Assembly (NCBI GenBank): GCA_005879255.1 | Contig: VBKY01000328.1 | Span: 15,881 to 21,552 of the forward strand | Direction: 5' to 3' | DNA length: 5,672 bases | Source of the DNA: Deltaproteobacteria bacterium | Lineage (GTDB): Bacteria > Desulfobacterota_B > Binatia > UBA9968 | In this document: positions 1 to 4,844 of the stretch, piece by piece | Numbering within the stretch: position 1 is the stretch's first letter | How the letters are laid out: every line of letters starts with the position of its first letter | The notes under the pieces: generated by a model | What the model was told of the DNA's origin: nothing | Database searches by the model: none | What the model saw: only the letters and a program-made list of their open reading frames with translations | Position numbers and translations under genes: made by a program

Positions 1-298
1 CGATCTCGGCGAGCAGTTGGCCCTTGGTCACGGTATCGCCGATGTCAACGTGGATCGCCTTTAATTGGCCGGAGACCTGGGTGCCGACGTCGACGTATTG
101 CTTCGCTTCGAGCTTGCCTTGGGACGTAACGACTTCTTCGATGTTAGCGCGGGCGACGGCGATCGGCTGAACGGTTCCCTGCTCTTGTTTTTGTGCAGCG
201 GAACTGTACCAGTACCATCCGCCCGCCGCGATCAAAACAACGGCGAGAATGCTGATCGATTTTTTTAGGTTTTTTGGTACGAATGTTTTCCAATTCAT
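1..298 (-). CDS. macA: MacA-type periplasmic efflux adaptor (HlyD/RND membrane fusion family), N-terminal 99 residues
   Basis: Membrane fusion protein that links an inner-membrane transporter to an outer-membrane channel. Seen: a short basic N-terminus, a hydrophobic segment at about residues 14-32 (signal anchor), then VDVGTQVSGQLK (69-80) and IGDTVTKGQLLAEI (86-99). This is the first half of the biotinyl/lipoyl-like domain and closely resembles the MacA signature, so a MacB-type ABC transporter is the expected partner further left (inference). The gene runs off the window at base 1, so hairpin, beta-barrel and later domains are not visible. The ATG at 298 is preferred because AGAGGGG lies 9 nt upstream. 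An in-frame ATG at 331 lacks a ribosome binding site and falls inside the predicted promoter -10. The gene follows the sigma/anti-sigma/sensor operon on the same strand after 140 nt and has its own copy of the shared promoter-like element. The adaptor family is certain; the MacA subtype is likely. Confidence 0.88.
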   Translation of the reverse strand, partial: MNWKTFVPKNLKKSISILAVVLIAAGGWYWYSSAAQKQEQGTVQPIAVARANIEEVVTSQGKLEAKQYVDVGTQVSGQLKAIHVDIGDTVTKGQLLAEI

Positions 299-307
299 GC
301 TGGTTTG

Positions 308-314
308 CCCCTCT
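308..314 (-). promoter_or_regulatory. Ribosome binding site deciding the efflux adaptor start
   Basis: On the minus strand the sequence AGAGGGG ends 9 nt before the ATG at 298. No comparable purine run precedes the alternative in-frame ATG at 331, so this site fixes the start. Confidence 0.6.
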
Positions 315-330
315 GCAAGATTGTCACTCA

Positions 331-361
331 TTAATACGAGCGAGCCGTCGCCAGTCTTCGC
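331..361 (-). promoter_or_regulatory. Candidate ECF-type promoter of the efflux adaptor gene (shared 31-bp element, copy 1)
   Basis: Read leftward, the element has the blocks GCGAAGACT, CG, CTCG and TCGTAT followed by N-AA. It matches the element at 1843-1873 at 23 of 31 positions without gaps. The outer blocks sit where -35 and -10 elements of an ECF sigma promoter would sit, at 353-361 and 334-339, and TCGTAT carries the CGT core common in ECF -10 boxes. A run of eight T (minus strand, 372-379) lies about 10 bp upstream of the -35, like an UP element. Predicted transcription starts near 327-329, leaving a leader of about 30 nt before the ATG at 298. The repeat is directly visible; the promoter role is inferred. 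Confidence 0.6.
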
Positions 362-438
362 TTTCGGTGCGAAAAAAAAGTGATGGAATTTCAGGCACTT
401 AGACTGCAACGGGTGATCTGGTTAACGATTTGCTGATT

Positions 439-873
439 TTAGCTGGATGGCGGCGGGCGGCGCAGCAAATCGGCGAGCATACGGCGCTCTTCGGGTGAGA
501 ATTCTTTGGCAGTTTGCTTGAAGTCTTGCCCCATTCGCTTGAACATTTCACCACGCAGCTCTTCGATTTTGCTTACCTGGCGATCATATGCGGTTTCGTC
601 AAACCGCTCGGCCGCCAATAATCGAAGCGTCTCGGCGCGCGCCTCATCGATCTGCTGGCGCAGCGGATCGTTGACGGCGCGAATCTGCGCAAACTTTTCG
701 CGAAAGCGTGATTGCGCAGGTTCCGGAACTTTCTTAAGCGCTTCTTCCATCCTTTGCGTGCGCGTCGACGGTGTAGTTTCCAGGCCGCGCGGCACCTGGC
801 CTAAAATCACGCCGAGCAACAGTAGGTTCAGCACAAGCGACCCAAGAAACACTAATTTGAGGGCTTTTGTCAT
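439..873 (-). CDS. Membrane-anchored periplasmic sensor protein of the CnrX/Spy-like (periplasmic heavy-metal sensor) type
   Basis: Of 144 residues, about 7-25 form a hydrophobic anchor (LVFLGSLVLNLLLLGVILG). The rest is a charged, helix-forming periplasmic part (about 37-137) with FSPEERRMLADLL at 125-137, the kind of closing helix seen in Spy/CpxP and heavy-metal-resistance proteins. CnrX-type proteins (about 150 residues) hold their sigma/anti-sigma pair inactive until a ligand binds. Here the gene follows an ECF sigma factor and a probable anti-sigma factor, overlapping the latter by 4 nt (ATGA), so the same role is inferred. GAGG lies 7 nt before the ATG. Oddity: the whole protein has no histidine and no cysteine, only Met42, Met110, Met114 and Met132 as soft ligands beyond the start Met. 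A CnrX-like nickel/cobalt site is therefore unlikely, and it may sense another metal, a drug or envelope stress. The family is fairly sure; the ligand is unknown. Confidence 0.8.
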   Translation of the reverse strand: MTKALKLVFLGSLVLNLLLLGVILGQVPRGLETTPSTRTQRMEEALKKVPEPAQSRFREKFAQIRAVNDPLRQQIDEARAETLRLLAAERFDETAYDRQVSKIEELRGEMFKRMGQDFKQTAKEFSPEERRMLADLLRRPPPSS

Positions 874-1184
874 AACAACGCCTCATCGGCTGATAAGAAA
901 CTTTGCACGGACACGCCGCTGTCATCGGCGGCCGGACCGGTATCTTGGGGCGCACTGAATCCGATGACTATGCCGAAAACCAAAGCGCTGGCGAGCACGT
1001 AAGCCGGTTTAGGCAGATGAAATTCGCCGAACATCTCGCGCACCGACTGCCAGAGCGGCATGGTTTTTGTTTGCGGCAATTGTCGCGCCTTAAAAATAAT
1101 CCGCTGGGCCAAGTCGGCACTGGCCGGTTCATGGCGTCGAGAACGAAGCATTCGGTCGAGTTTTTCGTCGCGATTGTCGCTCAT
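870..1184 (-). CDS. Small single-pass membrane protein, probable anti-sigma factor
   Basis: A 104-residue protein with no family recognised by sequence. Seen: a charged cytoplasmic N-terminus (1-57) beginning MSDNRDEKLDRML with a helical stretch ADLAQRIIFKARQL (23-36), one transmembrane segment (about 61-78, AYVLASALVFGIVIGFSA), and a 26-residue acidic periplasmic tail. Small ECF anti-sigma factors such as CnrY have this topology and size: a short N-terminal helix binds the sigma factor and a single membrane span carries the signal. The gene starts 7 nt after the sigma factor stop and overlaps the sensor gene by 4 nt, so an anti-sigma role is the natural reading. The ATG at 1184 is chosen over a GTG two codons upstream (1190), because that GTG lies inside the ribosome binding site GAGGTGG. 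No zinc-binding HxxxCxxC (ZAS) motif is present. Confidence 0.72.
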   Translation of the reverse strand: MSDNRDEKLDRMLRSRRHEPASADLAQRIIFKARQLPQTKTMPLWQSVREMFGEFHLPKPAYVLASALVFGIVIGFSAPQDTGPAADDSGVSVQSFLSADEALL

Positions 1185-1186
1185 AA

Positions 1187-1193
1187 CCACCTC
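1187..1193 (-). promoter_or_regulatory. Ribosome binding site deciding the anti-sigma start
   Basis: The minus-strand sequence GAGGTGG overlaps the TGA stop of the sigma factor gene and ends 2 nt before the ATG at 1184; its GAGG core ends 5 nt before it. It covers the competing GTG at 1190, so translation from the ATG, coupled to the end of the sigma gene, is more likely. Confidence 0.5.
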
Positions 1194-1746
1194 ACAAATA
1201 CGCTTTCATGCGCTCTTTCAAAGTCGTCTTGGCGCGCATGACCAGCGATTGCAATGCTTTCAATTTCACGCCCATCACCGCGGCCGCCTCCTGATTGCTC
1301 AGACCCTCGTCGAAACAAAGATTCAAGGCCATCCGTTGGCGCTCGGGTAGGGCGGCGATCTCTCTTTCCAAGGCTTTTTGCTCTTGAATTTTCACCATCG
1401 TTTCATCCACCGGCTCTCGATCATCGATCAACGGCATCTCTTCATCGAGCGCCACCGGCCCTTTCCGTTTGCGCAAATCGAGACATAAATTCACCACGAC
1501 GCGATAAAACCACGTGGTAAATTTGCTGTTGCGCTCGGGCTGCCAGAGCGCCGGATTTTCCCATAATTTGAGAAAAGCGTCTTGAACCACGTCTTCAGCC
1601 GCTGCTTTACTCTGGAGGTAGCGATAAGCCAGCCGATAAAAGCGCTCGGTATGGCGCTCAACCAGCGTCGCAAACGCTTGGCCGTTGCCGTCCTGAATGA
1701 GCACGAGCAATTCGTGATCGTCTTTCTCCGGCCAAGCTGTCGCCAT
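1192..1746 (-). CDS. RNA polymerase ECF sigma factor (sigma-70 family, RpoE-like)
   Basis: Directs RNA polymerase to a small set of stress-response promoters. Its 184 residues fit the two-domain ECF layout. Region 2 (about 24-95) carries AEDVVQDAFLKLW (50-62) and FTTWFYRVVVNLCLDLRKRK (76-95), the core-binding and -10 recognition part. A variable acidic linker spans about 96-124. Region 4 (125-180) has LPERQRMALNLCFDEGLS (133-150) and the helix-turn-helix NQEAAAVMGVKLKALQSL (151-168), which reads the -35. No extra C-terminal domain is present. The start is fixed: an in-frame TAA lies four codons upstream (1756-1758) and ATG 1746 is the only start after it, although no clear ribosome binding site is seen. 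It is the first gene of an operon with the anti-sigma and sensor genes. The shared 31-bp element about 100 bp upstream suggests autoregulation. Confidence 0.93.
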   Translation of the reverse strand: MATAWPEKDDHELLVLIQDGNGQAFATLVERHTERFYRLAYRYLQSKAAAEDVVQDAFLKLWENPALWQPERNSKFTTWFYRVVVNLCLDLRKRKGPVALDEEMPLIDDREPVDETMVKIQEQKALEREIAALPERQRMALNLCFDEGLSNQEAAAVMGVKLKALQSLVMRAKTTLKERMKAYL

Positions 1747-1810
1747 AGTGTTGGATTATCAGTTTTGCGGCTGCGACGTATTCGTTCGATCATACAACCC
1801 ACGGGCTCCG

Positions 1811-1839
1811 AAAATAAGGCCGGAGACACTCCTGTTCAA
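1811..1839 (-). promoter_or_regulatory. Weak candidate housekeeping promoter inside the sigma gene leader
   Basis: Read leftward, TTGAAC (1834-1839), a 17-bp spacer and TATTTT (1811-1816) match the sigma-70 -35 and -10 at four of six positions each. The spacer holds a short inverted repeat (GGAG-ACA-CTCC, 1822-1832). It could give basal expression of the sigma operon downstream of the ECF-type element, but matches this weak also occur by chance. Confidence 0.25.
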
Positions 1840-1842
1840 TGG

Positions 1843-1873
1843 TTGATACGACCGAGGCGGGTAAAGTCTTCGC
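1843..1873 (-). promoter_or_regulatory. Candidate autoregulated ECF-type promoter of the sigma operon (shared 31-bp element, copy 2)
   Basis: The minus-strand blocks GCGAAGACT (1865-1873), CG, CTCG and TCGTAT (1846-1851) align without gaps with the element at 331-361. The five bases after the first block are all different, as expected for a promoter spacer. An AT-rich tract (1882-1897) lies 8 bp upstream of the -35 block and matches the position of the T-run at copy 1. Predicted transcription starts near 1838, giving a leader of about 90 nt before the sigma ATG at 1746. ECF sigma factors commonly transcribe their own operon; that this one does is inferred. Confidence 0.6.
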
Positions 1874-1894
1874 CGCCTGGCAATTCTTAATAAT

Positions 1895-2482
1895 TTAGGT
1901 CCGTGAAGGCAGCCGGCCTCCGAGCAAATCACAAAACTTGGCCCGATCGTGCTCGGAGGCGGCTTGAAATGAGCACCAAGGATAATCACCGGCGTAAAGG
2001 CGGACCGTCGGCTTGAAGCCATATTGGCTTGGAACCAGATCTCTCAGGGTATCGTACCAGGCGCGGCGCTCATCGCGATCGAACGGTTGGTAGTCCTTGG
2101 CATCGATCTCGCGGCATAGCTCTTTCCAATGAGAAAGCGAAAACCCTACGTCGATTTCATCGGGGTAGAGCGAAAGCGCAACCAGCCGCGGGCGCGAGAA
2201 GTGTTGGCTCTCGTCGAATTCTAAGATAAAAGGCGGATCTGAAATATAGAAATCGCAGGGCGGAACTTGCGCGCTTTTGATGAAGTCGCGGTGGCCGCGG
2301 AAATTGCCGAGCTCGGTTTGAATTTTTTGCAATAGATCACCTACCGGTGAATTTTCATAAGCCTGCGGTTGAGCCGACCACGGAAACGAATGATTCACCC
2401 GGCATTCGCCGTAGACCAGGGTTAAGATTTCCCGGCCCCGTTCTTTGCAGGCGCGGCAGCGGGCAGAGTGCTCAAGATTCAT
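1895..2482 (-). CDS. Conserved-looking hypothetical protein with CxxC pair and nuclease-like EFDESQHF segment
   Basis: A 195-residue protein not assigned to a named family. Seen: Cys9 and Cys12 (CRACKERG) and Cys27 near the N-terminus; D77-F-Y-I followed by FILEFDESQHFSRPR (85-99); ERRAWYDTLRDLVP (138-151); and a C-terminal VRLYAGDYPWCSF (160-172). The spacing of Asp77, Glu88, Asp90 and His94 recalls the strand pair D...E-x-D in PD-(D/E)xK nuclease-like folds such as DUF559 and Vsr, with the cysteines as a possible half zinc knuckle. This is a resemblance only. There is no signal peptide or membrane segment, so it is probably cytosolic. ATG 2482 is the only start after an in-frame TGA at 2507-2509. 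It is divergent from the molybdenum enzyme gene across 61 bp and lies 148 bp upstream of the sigma gene on the same strand, with no clear terminator between. Coding is well supported; function is open. Confidence 0.75.
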   Translation of the reverse strand: MNLEHSARCRACKERGREILTLVYGECRVNHSFPWSAQPQAYENSPVGDLLQKIQTELGNFRGHRDFIKSAQVPPCDFYISDPPFILEFDESQHFSRPRLVALSLYPDEIDVGFSLSHWKELCREIDAKDYQPFDRDERRAWYDTLRDLVPSQYGFKPTVRLYAGDYPWCSFQAASEHDRAKFCDLLGGRLPSRT

Positions 2483-2543
2483 GATGCGGCGATAGCATAA
2501 ACACCATCATCGTAGCAGAACACCAGTAAAGGGAGAACCCAAT
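2483..2543. other. Divergent intergenic region of 61 bp
   Basis: This separates the leftward hypothetical gene from the rightward molybdenum enzyme gene and must hold or overlap promoters for both. I find no convincing -35/-10 pair in either direction. The only visible signal is the ribosome binding site GGGAGA at 2531-2536 for the rightward gene. Confidence 0.5.
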
Positions 2544-4844
2544 ATGGCAAAGCCATCTTCAATCATCGGTGCTCCGGTCGCAAGAGTGGAGAGCGCCGAA
2601 AAAGCCAGTGGCCAGGCTATTTATGGCGCCGATGTGCACTTTTCCGACACGCTGTGGGGCAAAATTCTTAGGAGCCCGCACCCGCACGCGCGCATCTTGC
2701 GCATCGATACTTCCAAGGCTCGGCAGGTGCCAGGCGTCAAAGCGATCGTCACGGGCCAAGACGAGCCGAATCATTTCCAGGGCAAGAGCATCCGCGACAT
2801 CCCGGTGCTGTGTTGGGACAAGGTGCGCTACATCGGGGACCGAGTCGCAGCGGTGGCGGCGGAGACACGTGAGGCGGCTGAAGAGGCAATCGATCTCATC
2901 GAAGTCGAATACCGGGAGCTGCCGGCGGTCTTCGATGTTTTGGAGGCGATGAAGCCCGGCGCGCCGATCGTGCACGACGACGCTTCGGCCTATGACGGCG
3001 CACCGCAGGATATCTTGGTCAAAGACATTCCCAACGTACTTAATAAGCTCACGTGGGGTAAGGGAGACATCGAAAAGGGCTTCGGCGAGGCCGATCTGGT
3101 GTTGGAGCACACGTTCCGCATCCCGATCCATCATCAAGGCTATCTCGAGCCGCAATCTTTTCTGGTAAAGGTCGACGAGAACGGCCAGGTCGATGCCTGG
3201 TCGTCGACCAAGGGTCCATTCGGAACACGAGCGCAATTTGCCAAGGCCGTCGGCATTCCCGCCAGCCAGATTCGCATTCACGCAGTTCACGTCGGCGCGG
3301 ACTTCGGCGGCAAAAGCGGCGCGGGCGATCTGCCGATCTGCTACTTTCTCGCCAAGCAAGCAAAGCGGCCGGTGAAGATCGTCTTGACGCACACCGAAGA
3401 GCTAACGGTGATGAACCCGGATCACTACACCATCGTCAAGGTGAAGACCGGCGTGAAACGCGACGGGCGAATGACCGCGCGCTATTTGAAGGCGATCCAC
3501 GGCACCGGCGCATACGCGGGCATGAAGCCGGGGCGGGCCAGCATCGGCGGCGCAGGCACGGCCGGGCCGTACAAGATCGACAACACTTATATGGAAGCGC
3601 TGCAGGTTTACACGAATACGGTGCCGTGCGGTTTCTGGCGTGCGCCCGGGGCCATTCAAGCCGTTTTCGCCTCGGAATCGCATATGGATCTCATCGCCCG
3701 CGAGCTCAAAATGGACCCGGCGAAGTTTCGCATGATCAATCTCGTCGGCGAGGGTGAAGAGAATGCCCTCGGCAGATCGTGGAGCGGCGTCAAGGCCAAA
3801 GAAACTCTGCAGGCGGCGCTCGACGCCGCCGGCTGGAAGACGAAAAAGCGCAAGCCAAACTTCGGCCGCGGCGTTGCGATGTACGAGCGCGGCACCGGAG
3901 CGGGAAAGGCTTGGGTAGTTTTGACCGCGGAAGCAGATGGATCGATTACGGTGTTTACCGTCGCCGGCGATCAAGGCACCGGCTTGCAGACCGTTCTATG
4001 CCAGACGGTGGCCAACGAAATGGAAGTGCCCTATGAACGCGTGGCCTGCCGTATCGGCAATACGTCCGATGTGCCTTACAGTGTCGACGTCGGCTTCGGC
4101 GGCAGCCGCTCGACCAACATCAACAGCGCCGCGGCAGTGCAGGCCTCCGGCGAATTGCGCGGCAAGCTCATTCCGCTGGCGGCGAAGCTGCTCGGCTGTG
4201 CAGATGATCAAGTGGCTTACAAATCCGGCAAATTTTCGCGCCGCGGCAATCGCAAGTCGGTTTCGCTGAGCGATGTCGTCAAGAGCAGCGGGGCGCCGGT
4301 GAAGGTCAGTATCGAGCTCGAAGTACCGCGCAAAGGGTCGTCCACTTCCTTTGTCGCGCAAGTGGCGGAGGTCGAAGTCGACCGGGAGACGGGAAGAGTC
4401 AAACTGCACAAATTTGTCACGGCGCACGATGTCGGCACGATTATCAATCCACTCGGCCATCAGGGGCAGATCGACGGCGAGGCGATTATGGCGATCGGCT
4501 CCGGCTTGATGGAAGAGTTGATCGATGACCAAGGCAAGATCACGACGACGAATCTTGGCGAATATAAGATTCCCAACATTCTCGATATTCCGAAAATTAC
4601 GACGGTGTTGGTCAAAGGCAAAAATGGTCCCGGTCCTTACGAGGCAAAGGGTATAGGCGAACACGCCAACGTCACTCCGCCTGCGGCGATCGCCAACGCC
4701 GTACACGATGCTTGCGGCGTGAGATTGTTCGACATTCCGGTGACGGCGGAGAAGGTTTACAGTGCCTTAAACGGCAAGGTCTTCCCCCTCCTTCATCCTC
4801 CCCCGCACGCGGGGGAGGAAAGAGGGGGGGGCAAGGAGGATTAA
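2544..4844 (+). CDS. Molybdopterin-binding large subunit, xanthine dehydrogenase/aldehyde oxidase family
   Basis: Hydroxylates or oxidises a small organic substrate at a molybdenum-cytosine-dinucleotide centre, passing electrons to partner 2Fe-2S and FAD subunits. Its 766 residues fit separate-subunit members. Domains: alpha/beta hammerhead (about 17-130, starting KASGQAIYGAD), first molybdopterin domain (about 140-400) with QGYLEPQ (198-204), GADFGGK (251-257) and FWRAPGAIQAVFASE (364-378), and second (about 410-740) with DQGTGLQT (476-483) and GGSRSTN (519-525). KGIGE (702-706) supplies the catalytic glutamate, Glu706. The CO dehydrogenase loop AYRCSFR is absent, so it is not a true CoxL. 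GGGAGA lies 7 nt before the ATG. No Tat signal is seen. Residues 747-766 (starting FPLLHPPPHAGEERGGG) come from a GC-rich palindromic repeat and look like a later read-through extension. The partner subunits are not in the window. The stop overlaps the next start by one base. The substrate cannot be told. Confidence 0.95.
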   Translation: MAKPSSIIGAPVARVESAEKASGQAIYGADVHFSDTLWGKILRSPHPHARILRIDTSKARQVPGVKAIVTGQDEPNHFQGKSIRDIPVLCWDKVRYIGDRVAAVAAETREAAEEAIDLIEVEYRELPAVFDVLEAMKPGAPIVHDDASAYDGAPQDILVKDIPNVLNKLTWGKGDIEKGFGEADLVLEHTFRIPIHHQGYLEPQSFLVKVDENGQVDAWSSTKGPFGTRAQFAKAVGIPASQIRIHAVHVGADFGGKSGAGDLPICYFLAKQAKRPVKIVLTHTEELTVMNPDHYTIVKVKTGVKRDGRMTARYLKAIHGTGAYAGMKPGRASIGGAGTAGPYKIDNTYMEALQVYTNTVPCGFWRAPGAIQAVFASESHMDLIARELKMDPAKFRMINLVGEGEENALGRSWSGVKAKETLQAALDAAGWKTKKRKPNFGRGVAMYERGTGAGKAWVVLTAEADGSITVFTVAGDQGTGLQTVLCQTVANEMEVPYERVACRIGNTSDVPYSVDVGFGGSRSTNINSAAAVQASGELRGKLIPLAAKLLGCADDQVAYKSGKFSRRGNRKSVSLSDVVKSSGAPVKVSIELEVPRKGSSTSFVAQVAEVEVDRETGRVKLHKFVTAHDVGTIINPLGHQGQIDGEAIMAIGSGLMEELIDDQGKITTTNLGEYKIPNILDIPKITTVLVKGKNGPGPYEAKGIGEHANVTPPAAIANAVHDACGVRLFDIPVTAEKVYSALNGKVFPLLHPPPHAGEERGGGKED
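4784..4831. repeat. REP-like GC-rich compound palindrome at the end of the molybdenum enzyme gene
   Basis: The inner stem is a perfect 10-bp inverted repeat: CCTCCCCCGC (4797-4806) and GCGGGGGAGG (4809-4818) around a 2-nt loop. An outer pair, CCCCCTC (4784-4790) and GAGGGGG (4822-4828), flanks it across an asymmetric internal loop of 6 and 3 nt. The base composition is unlike the rest of the gene, and it encodes the low-complexity C-terminal tail from residue 747 on. Such compound palindromes are typical of dispersed REP-like elements. Copy number cannot be judged from one window. There is no T-run after it, so it is not a classic rho-independent terminator. Confidence 0.7.
4833..4839 (+). 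promoter_or_regulatory. Strong ribosome binding site of the substrate-binding protein gene, abutting the hairpin
   Basis: AAGGAGG is a full Shine-Dalgarno match placed 4 nt before ATG 4844. It begins one base after the G-run of the palindrome and lies inside the last codons of the upstream gene, so ribosomes finishing that gene would open the hairpin and expose the site. Confidence 0.7.

Noticed and set aside
329..331. In-frame ATG 11 codons upstream of the chosen efflux adaptor start
   Set aside because: It has no ribosome binding site and lies within the -10 part of the predicted promoter, so it would be at or before the start of the transcript.
356..379. Small inverted repeat (TTCGC...GCGAA) next to a run of eight A, resembling a terminator
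   Set aside because: The stem is only 5 bp. For leftward transcription the T-run comes before the stem, and for rightward transcription the run is of A, so neither strand has terminator order.
2481..2510. Spaced inverted repeat ATGATG-N18-CATCAT between the divergent genes
   Set aside because: The arms are only 6 bp, do not extend in either direction and one contains a start codon. Chance occurrence is likely, so it is not called an operator.
2559..3392. Long open frame of 277 codons on the minus strand
   Set aside because: It lies entirely antisense to the well-supported molybdenum enzyme gene, has no recognisable domain, and is explained by the codon bias of the sense gene.
4784..4831. 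Rho-independent terminator after the molybdenum enzyme gene
   Set aside because: The stem is strong but is followed by a G-run and a Shine-Dalgarno rather than T residues, and the next gene overlaps the stop codon.
2544..4844. Carbon monoxide dehydrogenase large subunit (CoxL)
   Set aside because: The active-site loop with the Ser-Cys of true CoxL is absent; the equivalent position reads PCGFWRAPG, as in other hydroxylases of the family.
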